NCBI GenBank assembly: GCA_028583605.1
Contig: CM053327.1
Span: 5,207,316-5,271,315 of the forward strand
Length of the DNA: 64,000 nt
Reading direction: 5' to 3'
From: Dastarcus helophoroides
Taxonomy: Eukaryota; Arthropoda; Insecta; Coleoptera; Bothrideridae
Below are positions 48,383 to 60,390 of the stretch, piece after piece. Numbering within the stretch: the stretch's first letter is position 1; each line of letters starts with the position of its first letter. The notes below the pieces were generated by a model. That model worked only from the letters and a program-made list of their open reading frames with translations. It was not told the origin of the DNA and made no database searches. Both the position numbers and the translations under genes were made by a program.

Positions 48383-48414
<32 letters not shown>
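48383..48414. repeat. (TA)16 microsatellite
   Basis: Uninterrupted TA dinucleotide run of 32 bp. A 81-codon ORF crossing it is not a gene. Confidence 0.95.
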
Positions 48415-48415
<1 letters not shown>

Positions 48416-49053
48416 CACTAATAAGGAATCATCATCAGTAATTACACATCATAAAATATCGAGCAAGCTTAGGGGTGGTTTAGTTTTTTGCTGTAATCGC
48501 TGACAGGTAGGGAGTGGGGATATATTAAAAATCTTAAGTAAGATGAGTATCAAAAATTTCCTTTGTTAAGTGATTAAAACCTATTATAAACGTTTTATTA
48601 TTATTATTATTATTAGTATTCGATAAAGATTCGAGAATTTAACTCAGAATCACTAAAAAATATTCTTAAACTGATGTCTGCTTTACGTCCCCAATCCAAT
48701 AAAATTTCATGATTAGCATTGTGTTCTGTCTCAAAAAAAGCAACAATTTTTATGACCGTTTACCTGTAGTTAAACAATTTTCATTTGAATTTGTCTGTGC
48801 GTATCAATAATATTACAGTTTTGCTTTAAACTGATTTTCCTCGCAATAATATGACCATAACCAAATTTACGAACGGAAAAGAAACTCAACTTTATTAAAA
48901 AACATAGATTAGTACATTGTTTACTTTAAGGCAATAGTTAAACTCTTACGATGTTCCCTTGCATTTTGTATGTTGGAAACAAAGCTCCAAAATAACTAAT
49001 GATCGATTTTTTGTGCAATCCTAGGACTGGACGTTTTAAAACGACCAAAGCTC

Positions 49054-52000
49054 AAAACTCAGCTTTCTGGATTCTGGATTCGTTGTGGGTTGCCTAAAAA
49101 TTTAGGCCAGCACTTAGGCCACCCTTTCCGGGCCCATTGTGCTATCCCCGTGATTGAGGTGTCCTTGGTCATTCATTCAGCTACCCAACCTTGTTGAGAA
49201 ACTGAAGAACGTAGCTTGGATGCGCCTCTCTCAAACTGGTCACACTAGGCCAGAAGTCCCCCAGCGTGGATCCTCTGATTGATGCTAGTGCCGGGCAGTG
49301 ACACATCACGTGCTCGACACTCTCATCTTCTTCTAAGCACCCTCTGCAGCTCGGGTCGTTTATGATTCCCATTCTGTAGAGGTGTTTGTTTAATCGACAG
49401 TGACCTGTCCATATCCCTACAAGTTTCTTGAGATTATTCCTTGAGAGTTGTAGGCATAGTTTTGCCCTTTCCCTGCACGGCATTCTAATGAATGCGTGAG
49501 TTTGTCGACATGTTGTTATTGATGCCCATAAGGCTTTGTGTTTACGATAAGTTTCTTCGTTAAGTAGGGATCTTACGGTTGATCTTGCCAGGGGAAGGGT
49601 TGATTCTGGTCCAACGAATTGTCCCTCCGAACCCTTCCTCGCTAGTTTGTCAGCGCGTTCGTTTCCCTCTTTCCCAGAATGTCCTTTGATCCATATTAGA
49701 TCAATTGCATTCTTTTGTGATAGACGTTCTAGAGCTAGGTGGCAATTCCATACCAGCACTGAGTATGTTTTCACATTCCTCAGGGCCTTAAGGGCTGCCT
49801 GGCTGTCCGTCTTTATTTGGATATATTTTCCGGTAATGTTCAGTTGCATCATTTGTTCAGCGCTATACAAAATTCCCAACATCTCCGCTTGAGAGATTGT
49901 TGAGTATTTATCTAGCTTAATACTTACACTTAGGTTCAGGTCTTCCGAGAAGATTCCTGTTCCAGGGCCCGTATTTGTTTTCGATCCATCCGTGTATATA
50001 CTTACGTCTGGTATCCTTGCTTGCACTTCCTCCATTTTTATACGGTAGGATTTTGTGAAGTTATATTTCACCAGTAGATGGTCCATCGGCGCATCCAGAA
50101 TAGGTACCTTTTGGAGCGCCTCCTCCATTATGCGCCGGTGACCCACCATTTTACCTACCGTATTCCACATTCCTCCTGCTCGCAAACGGAGAGCAGAAGC
50201 CTGTGCCGCCCCCTCAAGAAATATGTCGAGAGGTGGCAGGCACAAGATCGCCTCCATTGCTGCTGTTGGAGTGGATTTCATTGCTCCTATCACTGCCAGA
50301 CACGCTAGTCTCTGGATGTGATTTAGCTTTTGTTTTATAGTGGTGCACTTTGTCTTTGGCCACCAAACTATAACTCCGTAGCTTACAATTGGTCTGATGA
50401 CTGCCGTGTACAGCCAAAAGGTCATCTAAGGGGATAACCCCCAAGACCTCCCGATGGCCCCACGGCATTGCCAGAAGATCTTGTAAGCTTTGTTTAATTT
50501 ATTTTCAATGTGGTACTTCCAGCTCAGTTTGCTGTCAAGTTCAATACCAAGGTATTTCACTCGATTTGACAACCCGAGTTGGGTTCCCATGAGTTTGGGA
50601 AATTTTAGTCGTGCTAGTTTCCTTTTATTTGTGAAAAGGACCATTTCCGTCTTTGCAGGATTTGCTGCTAGGGAATGTTCTTTGCACCATTTCTCGACTA
50701 TATATAAGGCGTCTTGCATTAACTCGAAGAGTACTCCCTCGTGTTTACCTGAAAGCAGAATGGTTATATCATCTGCGTAGCCAATTGTATGGAGACCCCG
50801 ATCATTGAGTTTTCGGATAAGGTCATCCGCTATGATTAACCATATAAGGGGGGATAAGACACCCCCTTGCGGACATCCCTTACTTACGATTCATCTGACC
50901 GTATAGTCTCCTACTGTAACTTGTATTGCTCGCCACTCAAGTATATGTCGTATGAGTTCCCGCAAGGCGGGTTCAATACCACTACGCTCAAGCGCCGAAG
51001 AAATGCTATTGAAATTAGGTCTATCAAAGGCACCTTCTATGTCCAGAAATACACCTAGGGTGTGTTCTTTTACTTCTAGCGATCTCTCGATCCTGCTAAC
51101 TACTGAGTGTAGAGCAGTTTCGGTAGATCTGCCAGAAGTAAAAGCATGTTGATTTGAATGTAAGGGGTAGTGTATATCGAGGCTATCCCTCTCCAACGTC
51201 TTCAGTAGGAAAGACGTTAGGCTGATTGGGCGACATGATTTAGCCTCACCTTGAGGTTTACCCGGTTTTGGAATAAAAATTACTTTGACTTCCCTCCATT
51301 CTCGGGGTATGTATTTAAAGGCAATACACGCCCTGAAAATTTGCACCAGGTATTTTTGTATCCACACCATTCCCCACTGAAGCAGGGCAGGGTAGATACC
51401 GTCCAACCCGGGCGATTTAAAGGGAGCAAACGATTGTACGGCCCAGTTTACTTTTGTGTCAGTTACCATCTGAACAGCCAGCTCCCAATCCCTATTTCTA
51501 GGGTGAGAGGCTGAGTGCCCTTGCCACTCATGGCCTGGTATAACACAGCATCCTGAAAAGTGCCTATTTAGGAGCTCTGAAGCTGTTTGTGCGGGTGTAC
51601 TGGTATATGTACCGTCGGCCCGCTTTATCATGCTTACCTGTTGGTTTGGATCTTTCGAGAGTATCTTTTTCAGTCGGGAAACTGATGTAGTAGACTCTAC
51701 GTCACTACAGAATTCTCTCCACTTTTCCCTTTGTCTTTTGCGAATAAGTTTCTTGTATTGTTTCCGGTGGCTGTGGTAAGCCTCCCAGTCACATACCAGT
51801 TTTGTTTTCTTCGCTTTGTTGAAGAGCTTGTTTGCCTGAGATCTAAGTTTTTCGAGTTGCCCGTTCCACCAAGGGGTTGCTCGGGTTTCTCGAAGCTCAG
51901 TTCTCATTGGGCAAGCCTTCTTATATGCTGTAATGATATTTTTTCGCACTAAAGTGACGTATTTTTCGATCATTTCAACTGTCCCGATTCTCTGTGGGGT

Positions 52001-52313
52001 TTCTACAGTCCCTAGGAGCCTTTCCAGATGAGTATTATAGTCCTCCCTGTTGGTGCTTCTGGGATTCCTGTACGGTTTGGGTTCCAACCTACAACATAAA
52101 ATATTGAATTTTATATATTGATGGTCAGACATTGTTGGATCCTTAGATACATGCCAGCCATTTATAATTTTGGTAATACTCATAGACGCCAGGGTGATGT
52201 CGATAACACTCTGGCCTCTGGAGTTAGCAAAGGTAGCTTCACTGCCTCTCAGCTTTATTTCCGTCTTTGTTTTTCTCAAAACACCCAAAGCTAAGATTGT
52301 GCAATTACGAAAT
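49054..52313 (-). mobile_element. 5'-truncated R1/I-group LINE, two in-frame stops
   Basis: The - strand carries one reading frame from about 52288 to 49181. It holds the C-terminal end of the endonuclease (VIDITLAS, MSDHQYIKFNI), a reverse transcriptase (KSPGLDGIYP, SCRPISLTSFLLKTLER, GAFDRPNFNSI, KGCPQGGVLSPL, the catalytic YADD near 50785) and an RNase H (SIYTDGSKTNTGPGTG, AEMLGILYS, DSQAALKAL, GHSGKEGNERAD), then a C-terminal CHC-type region (CRGCLEEDESVEHVMCHCP). The frame is interrupted only by TGA at 50890-50888 and TAG at 50428-50426. The element is bounded by an 11-bp direct repeat GACCAAAGCTC (49043-49053 and 52314-52324), its target-site duplication. ORF1 and most of the endonuclease are missing through 5' truncation. 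The exact clade is not certain. Confidence 0.9.
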
Positions 52314-53066
52314 GACCAAAGCTCTAAATAATATCCGCTCTAAGTTAAATACGAACTTAAGTTGAAATTTAATCCGTAAACCTATATTCAGAAAAGAATT
52401 CGAAATAATACACACCTGCTTACTCTTAGCAAAAATCAATGAAATCGGTCACATAAATCTCACTGCATCAAAGGAGCCTTTTTTTATTTTCATTTTAAAT
52501 TATCAGAAAATGACAAAATTTCTTTTTTTATCCTTTGAATAGAAAGAACTAACTAACTATGTATAATAGGTGCTCCTTATATCCTACAAAGTCATGATAA
52601 CAGCAGCTGTTATAAAGAAACTTGCTGCTTCAAACTAAAATAGTTCACGTAAAATCTCAGCATTCTTAAAGCAAGGGATGTGGAGAAATGGGTAATCTGG
52701 TTGTATTAGGCTACGGACTGCTATTCATTCTTCAATGGCAAAAAAGGAAAAATTGATATTTCCATAGAGGTATAAATAAAGGTTCACATGAGGAGATATT
52801 TGGGGTTCCTTTAAAAAATCTATTGAATTCAGGCATATCTCGTGAGGTTCTTTAGATTATTACTAAAAAGTAATAGTTGGACAATTTATTAAACGATGAT
52901 TATAATATGGACTCGGTTATAGAAAATCTAACTAGTTAGCTAAAGAAAGAAGTAATACAATTATTTTACTTAAACAGGAAAACTTCATTTCAGTTTTAAA
53001 TCAATAGCTAATTAACACATACAAAAGAAACATTATTTTTCTGGTATAAATTTTAAAATTTCACAA
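52314..53066. other. 3' flank of OR-C; no other gene
   Basis: AT-rich. The TSD copy 52314-52324 lies at its edge. No clear AATAAA signal for OR-C within about 100 bp of its stop was found. Confidence 0.4.
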
Positions 53067-56000
53067 TTATTTTTCGCATTGAAATTGGCCGCAATAATTG
53101 ACGCTCCTTCCATAAAGCGTGACGAAAGTGTAAGCTCCTTTCAAAGTCTAAAAATAAAATAAAAATTTATATAAAAATCAACTAGAAAAAAAGGGCATAC
53201 AAAAGAGTTTTTCTTCTTAACTTATCGTAAGTTGATATTCTTAACATGCAATTCGATAATCAGAAAAATAAATTGTTTAAATAATTGAAGACGACTAGTA
53301 ATAATTTTTAATCTTGATATACAAGGTGATTCTAAATGTAGTACCCTAAATTCAGGATCGTATTTTAGAGCCCAATACAGGACGAAAAGTCTATATAAAC
53401 ATGTATCGCAAAACGCTTCGTTTCCGAATTACAGGGTGTGGAAGGTTAGTTTCTAATTATCGTTTTTAATTAATATCTGCGAAACTTGTACAGATAATTA
53501 AATTAAATTTGGCACAACTCCATACCTCTTCGTGCCCTTTCCAAAATATTAATAACTAATTAACACAACTTAACCAGAGGCGGGTATATCGAGGGGGGGA
53601 AGTGCTTAAAACGTGCCTTATTTATTTTGCGTGCACTTTTGTCACAATTTTTTAACGAAAACATTAACTACAAACATTTATTCATAAAATAGGTATTTTT
53701 ACCAAAACACGATATTGTCAGCGGTTTTCGAGTAAAATGCACTTTTATATTTCGATGCATTAAAAACGCTTGCCGAAAAAGATGGAATGTAACACATAGT
53801 TGGCATTAAAATAAAAAAAAAATAGTATTGACATTTTCATGTTTTCTTGTCACCAGTGGACACTTTAAGCAATGTCTGTAAATAAAAGCTAATGTTTCTT
53901 AATTTGTTATGTTTAATTATTTACGGAACATTTTTTTATTTAAATATTAGTTAAATATATCATAGCTTTCCTTTCATTTTAAAGCCACTTTTGTGTTACA
54001 TCCGAGATTTTTGGGCAAGTGTTTTTAATGAATCGAGATATAAAAATGCATTTTACTCGAAAATCGCTGAGAATATCGAGAGCACCTTTTTTACGTAAAA
54101 GAGTTTGTTGTTTACATTTTTATTACGAAACTGTGACATAGGTGCACACAAAATAAATAAGGCCCATTTTATGCACCGCCCCCCTTGGTATACCCACCAC
54201 TGATTAAGTTTTGTTAATTTATTCCTAGATTTTTTAAAAGAACACAAAAAGCTATGAAGTTGTGCCAAACTTTATTTAAATATCTTTACAGATTTAACAA
54301 CTAATAATTAAAAACTGTAATCAGGAACTAACCTTTCACACCCTGTAATCCTTAATTTATAGTACTACTTTTAGAATCACCTTGTATAAAACGAGGTCAC
54401 CTCATGGAAGTACATAAAAACATGATTTGATTATATCGTACATAGAACACAAAAGAAAGTAACTAATAAAGTATTAAAATATGACACAGATATTAAAAAG
54501 AGTATGAGGCAAAAAATACAAAAACAAGAGTAGGAAGAATAAAATGGGAAGTATACGTAGAAGAAGAAGGTAAAAATCAGACATGGCTGTTTCGTTCTTA
54601 TTAGAATTCGTCAGTAATTGAATTACTAATTAAACTTTTTAAAAGGCGGCAACAACTTACCGAAATTATAAATTTATTGCATAATATACCGAAAGAACCA
54701 GCGGTGAGCTTCTGTGACTTCCTCGATCTTAGAGCAATGAGAAGTAAAATTTTTTGCAACCCTACATCCAAAGTATGCCAATTACTTTCATAAATTTTTA
54801 CTGCAACAGATGAACTCTGCAAGCACAACATTAATACGAACATTATCAAATCTTTTACCGCATCTTTTAAAAGTTGACCAGCACAACAAACTACAAAGAG
54901 GGCAGAAAACCAACCAGCAAAATGCATAAATTTTCCGAATTCTATAGGGTGCTAAAATAAAAACGATACGTTAATTAGAATTACATCTGTCGCCTTAATT
55001 ACAACAGAATAACTTGCCGTAATCTGATGAGAAGCAATTGTAACGAAATTACACCCCGTCACGAAAACATGACAAAACATGGTACTGCTGAAACATCTTC
55101 TTAAGAGTTGACTGCAACTGCAGTAAATGTTACAACCTCGTAATAACTAATAGAAAATAGACTTACTCTATTAAATATAGATGATACCTGATAGATTTAT
55201 GTAGTACAGCTTTCTTTTTCTGCTTCGATAATAATTCATTGTTAACAGTTACTAAAATTAGATTTCCCAAAAAATAATATTTCGCTGCAATACCCGCGGA
55301 TAACTCCAGCGCCATGTAAGATACGAAGGTGGCCCCTAGATAACAAATGCCGACAAAAATCGTTTCAAATGCAAAATATGCGTAATAATTCGACGGTTTC
55401 TGTAAATCAAATGGCATTTTCGTCGAAATCAATAACCCACATACATCTTCGAAAGCCAATGCTGCTTTCACTTTTTCGCATTCGACTTTTTTAAATAAAT
55501 TAAACTCAATGACAGCTGCGGTAATCCCCATTACAACACAAGCGTAGAATATTTTTCCCCAATAATTATACAACGAAGCCACATTTTTCAATTCCTCTAG
55601 ATCGTCGAAAATGTTATTATTGATAACTTTGTTGCGGATTTCTAAAATGGCTTTTCTCTTTATAATTAGATCTTTTAGAAAATATAAAGCCATTAGTAAA
55701 GATGGAGTGAAGAGGGTATCATCGCTTGTATCCACGTCGATGTTATCTAAAAGTAAATATTTCATGATGATTATAAAGATAGAAGTTCAAAGGGTTTCCA
55801 AATTTAATTTAGAAATGTTAGATGACCCACACATTTTTTTTAATAAGCGCCTCTCTATATTTTTAATAGTGAAAAAAAGTCACATTTTATATACAAGTAA
55901 CCAAATATATTTTTATGTGTTATATTTATTTGTTCATTTATAGAAATGGGAGTGGTAATAGTACTACCAGTATAGTGGTAAAGCCAAAATAAAATAAATT

Positions 56001-56755
56001 CCTATTTTAGATATTAAAATTTGGTAATTAGACCTGGCATCAGACCTGGGAATATTTACACTTTAAATGTACTCTAAGTAGAAAGAGTACAAAAATGTAT
56101 AGACGCAAAAAATCTAAAGCGAAAAAAATTAAATAGATAATTTTAACGTGCAAGAGATACGCAGTGTAGCCAAGACAGATGTAGCAGATTATAGTAGCAT
56201 TACTATCAGTATTTGACCTACTCATGCTTGGCAGCAGATATCAATAGGTGGTGCAAATATTAGAGTTTGAGTCTCGGTTTTCCTAACTTTGAATTCAGTA
56301 AAAGCCCCAGCCTTTAGGGCTAAGCATTAGAGCTAATTTTAAAAGAAATTAATTTTGAAAAGCCAGTCAAAATATAGGCAAAGAACAAAAGCATTGGAAA
56401 GTTAGAAAATTCAAAGAGCGAAGAAGAAGAAAAGAAGCAAAGTGAATTTAGGAAAGTGAACAGTTTTTAAACGTTACGTAGATATATTTTAATACATTTT
56501 ATAGAAACAGTAGTCTATCTGAAGTAACAAAAAAGTTTCCCTGACACATGTTCAAGCAAATCTAAAATATTACCTACTGATTTTCACGTAGACATAATGC
56601 GATATAAGTCCGAGCCAAATAATGAATGGCACCAACAACATAAGTGCTACTTTTAAGTAGTAAAAAGACGAAGAATACAATTCGTCTGCTGGCCAAATAT
56701 TCAGCAGTTTACACAATGTAACAGTCGTTTCCATCAGTTTGGTACTGCTACCCAT
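53067..56755 (-). CDS. Odorant receptor OR-C (7tm_6), six exons
   Basis: Insect odorant receptor of 393 residues, same length and exon plan as OR-B. Exons on the - strand: 56755-56578, 55746-55167, 55111-55018, 54951-54859, 54816-54661, 53147-53067. All frames are open. Motifs: CKLLNIWP, IIWLGLISHYVYVK, DVCGLLISTKMPFDLQKPS, YYFLGNLILVTVNNELLSK, CHVFVTGCNF, LTAGSFGIL, TLKGAYTFVTLY. Intron 3 has the same GC donor as OR-B. Intron 5 is 1.5 kb because of a foldback insertion. The frame is open upstream to an ATG at 56809, but 56755 matches the start of OR-A and OR-B. A 6 kb transposon nest begins about 15 bp upstream of that farther ATG, so promoter and 5' UTR may be disturbed although the coding region looks intact. 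Confidence 0.9.
53318..54388. mobile_element. 1.07-kb foldback element in OR-C intron 5
   Basis: The ends ATACAAGGTGATTCTAAA and TTTAGAATCACCTTGTAT pair over about 26 bp with one mismatch, and the arms continue to pair inward (for example TTTGGCACAACTCCATA near 53511 with the tract near 54265, and GGCGGGTATATCGAGGGG near 53580 with CCCCTTGGTATACCCACC near 54182). A TA target duplication is plausible. No coding capacity. Confidence 0.8.
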
Positions 56756-57282
56756 TACCATTGATTCCAAAATCATCAGATTCCTTCGCAGTAGTTGTAA
56801 GTACCACATAGTGTTCCTTATTACTAGAGACCGGATTTTAGGTTAAATCCTATGATCCTACCTTTTTACCTTTTTCGGGGTTTCTCATGTGTTATTACCT
56901 AAATTTTAATTTTGCTTGTTTTTTGCCTTTTCATACATAATTTGGACCTATTTTCAAAAAGTGTCGTGCCTATTTATTCTTTTCTATGGGTTTATTCCCA
57001 GGACATTTACACTTTGAATTTGAGGAGAAATATCTATACTTAATAAAATAATGCAGTAAAATAGACATTTAAACCATCATAATAACAACAAGAAGCATCA
57101 AACACAAATTTCCAAGAAAAGTAGTTTAACAACAATTTCTTTTATGACCCACCCACAGGACAATTGAACTATTTTATCTATCTCAATTTCATTTCTAAAT
57201 AAGAACACATATTCCTTTTCTAAAATTTATCTTTGAACTCTCTTCTATAACTTGCACTTGTGTGCGAAAAATGCCCCTAGAA

Positions 57283-60200
57283 CAGGGATGAACAACCTTT
57301 TTTTACAGCGGGCCGCATGTGAGGAAAATATGAAAGCTAGATTAGATGATTGTTACTAATTATTAATTTTCAATTAACAAGATAAAAATTACAAAAGTAC
57401 TATAAAAATTACCTAATTAAAATACATAATAGAAATAAAACGAGGTCAATTATTATGGGAAAAAATCTCAAACAAACCCTAATGAAAATTTTTAAGTTGC
57501 TTCTTTGCCAAATTTACCACAGCAACTCGCATAGAATTTTCCAGTCGTACGTTATTTAGTCTAAACCTGTGGTCCCTTTTAACTATTTCTATTATGCAAA
57601 AATAAGTTCTTCCAAAATCTTAGGCGTAACTAGAGTAAGACAGGATGGGGTGCTTGCCCCCTCCCTATCCTATTCTGGTTCGCAGTAAACTAAAAATTTA
57701 AATGTATTCAATTGGGGAACTTTTCAATTCCCCAGAATTCATCCTTTCCTTGAAACATTTTTTCGAAATATCTAACTTTTTCTCAAATTTGTTTGCAAAA
57801 TTCGTCTTTTTCTTTTGAAATTTGGCATTTATTCATAAAGCTCGACTTTTTTAATCAAATATGACTGTCAAAATTTCAAATTTAAAAATTTTCATTTCTA
57901 GAAATTTGACTTTTCTGAAAATGTCGAATTTTTTAATTCTGAAAATTTTAGCTTATTTATTAATAACTGACTTTTTCCTAAAGTCTGGTGGATCTTCTGA
58001 TAAAAAAGCATATTTTTTTGGATTTTTAGTGAAAGGGCAAAAATTGCGAAGAAAATTTATTTGTTAAGTTCAACCGTTTTTTAATCCAAATTTCTGGAAG
58101 TTTCAACTTATTTGTCAAAATTTAGATGTATATCACAATATTTGATATTTTTTGACGCCCGTTGAGGCATTATTGAGGCGCCTGTCTTCCTCTGACTTGA
58201 TGAGTCAAGAGAAAATAAATATTCCATTTTTTTCTTAAAATTGGTTTTTCCTAAATTTCGATAAAATGTGATTCTTCCTGGAAAATTTCGAAATTTCATG
58301 ATTAAACATTTTTTCTTAAATTTTAGATCTTTTTCGCAAAAGTTTTCTCTTAATATTACTTTTTCTCGGGGTTTTAACTATTTTTTTTAAATTTCTTTTT
58401 TTCAAATTTGACTTTCTTTACAAAATTTTTGTCCTTTTCAAAGTTTTCTCAAAATTTTGCTTTTTTTCCAAAATCCGATATTTTTCTGACCATTCAGCTA
58501 AAAATGTTGATCTTTTCGATTCTGATTTTTTTAGAAATTTTGACTGGTTCCCTAAAGTTTGCCTTTTTCAAGAAATCTTGATTTTTGTCTTAGCATCCGA
58601 TATTTAATATTTCTATAAATTTTTCTTTTTCCTGGTAAATTCGTCTTTTCTTTTCAAAATTTTGAATTTTTCTAAAATAGTCTTTACCTAAAATTAGCCT
58701 GTACCCCAAAATTTATCTTTTTTTGAAATTTCGATTTTATTTTCAAAATCCTACTTTTTGAACTTTTTTAAAAATGATGTATTTATTTCCAAATTTTGCA
58801 TGTTTCTGAATATTTGTCTTTTTCAACAAAATACGAATTTTAGCTGAAATGGTTTTATGGTCTTGAAAACGTTTACTTTTTCCTCTAAATTAGATCAAAA
58901 TATTAATAAAACTGTTGTGAAAAATATTTTTGGAGATTTCGAGAAAAATTTTTTTTGAAAATTCAACATCTTTACTGAAATATAAATTTTGTGGACAATG
59001 TTTTTGAAAATTGCGATTTTCCTTCTCAAAATTCGACGTTTTCTAAAAATTGCGTCTTTTCTCAAAAATAGACCTTTAAAAATTTCGACTTTTTTGAATT
59101 ATAAACATTTCTCGAGTTTTTGAGATAGGTTGGGTTTTTATTTTTAATGTGATTTATTGAAAATTTCAAGTTTTTCAATTTCCGTCTTAAAATTGGACTT
59201 TCTTTTCAAAATTTAAAATATTTTCTAGAAAGTTCGATATTTTTCTGGAAATTGCAACGTAATTTTTAAATACCATGATTTTTATTTCGAAATCTTGGTT
59301 TTTTCTGATTGTTTTATTTGATTCACGATAATTTTAACTTATCTGAAATTCATCTTATTTTCCAAATTTTGACTTTTATTTCAAAGTTAAATATTATCTG
59401 TTTCCAAATATTTCCATTTAAAATTGAATTTTTCCTGAAGATTTAGACTTTTTTACAAAATTCAGTTATTTTTTTGAAATTGGATCGAAAGTGTAATAGA
59501 AATCTCAAAATCTGAGAACAACATTTTTAGGAAATTTTGAGAAAAAGATTTCTTGAAAACTTTCAAGAATATGGCAAAATTGAAATAAAATAAAAATTCT
59601 GAGAGAATATTTTTGAAAGTTCCATTGATTTTAACTGAATTCAACTTATTCAGGAATTTACCACCTTTTTAACAAGAATTAATTTTTGCAAATTTCCCCT
59701 TTTTTGCATTTTCACTTCTTCGAAAATTCGACAAGTTCTTCGAACGGTTTTTTCTTAAGATTGGACCTTTTTCGAAATTTCGACTTTATCTGAAAATGCG
59801 ATCGCCCCAGTTCTGTAGTTTTTGGTGAAAATACACATTACTTAGCCATAAGGCTTTCTTTTTTGTACATGAATTTTTCAGAATGATTGTTCCCCTCCCT
59901 TGAAGAAAATCCTGCCTACGCTCATGTCCAAAATATTTCATGATTTACATTCATACGTAACTAATCATGTGGGTTATTTTGCTAGAATTTTTGAATGTCC
60001 TTATTGTGAAATGTGATCCTCAAATTGGTGTTGTTTTGTAAATTTGTTAATTTCATTTGTGCTCATTTGGAACTGTTTCTGTTATATTAAATGACTAAGA
60101 AAAACTACGGAAACTACAAGCAATTTTATCGAATCGAAATACTTTAAATCTCGGTTCAAATAAGTTTATTAAGTTTTACATTTCCTGGCCATATTTACTT

Positions 60201-60390
60201 CGATCTGAAGGAGTTTGTTTTCTCTAGCATGGAAAATGTTTCGTGTTTTTTGACGACAAATGTTTCTTTTAAATGGTAAGTTTTTTTCATAAAATTGTTT
60301 GACATTTTCTTTCCAAAATTTTTATGTAAAGCAGTAGAGCTTAGGCGGCACCAAAAAAATGTTTGGCGGGCCGCGTCTTGCTCATCCCTG
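57283..60390. mobile_element. hAT-like non-autonomous element, nested
   Basis: The ends are CAGGGATGAACAACC at the left and CAGGGATGAGCAAGACGCGG on the other strand at the right, with a GGGCCGC block just inside on both sides. They are flanked by CCCTAGAA and CTCTAGAA, an 8-bp duplication with one change, as hAT elements make. No transposase. It is inserted in the 56825-62876 element and itself contains the 57620-59926 element. Confidence 0.8.
57620..59926. mobile_element. GGCGTA-ended element with AT array, innermost
   Basis: Starts TTAGGCGTAACTAG and ends GCCTACGCTCATG, with G-rich or C-rich tracts just inside (GGGGTGCTTGCCCCCTCC at the left, TTCCCCTCCCTT at the right). The same layout is seen at 32708-34654. 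The interior is the degenerate array, mostly T-rich on the + strand. Confidence 0.55.

Larger units (their letters stand above)
47034..49053. other. No recognised gene; small tandem repeats
   Basis: Nothing coding is supported. It holds the tandem repeat at 48163-48290, the TA microsatellite at 48383-48414 and a (TTA)n tract near 48595-48616. Confidence 0.4.

Noticed and set aside
48258..48503. 81-codon ORF
   Set aside because: It translates a TA microsatellite into alternating Tyr-Ile.
50490..51952. Several + strand ORFs of 63-96 codons
   Set aside because: They are shadows of the LINE reverse transcriptase frame on the - strand.
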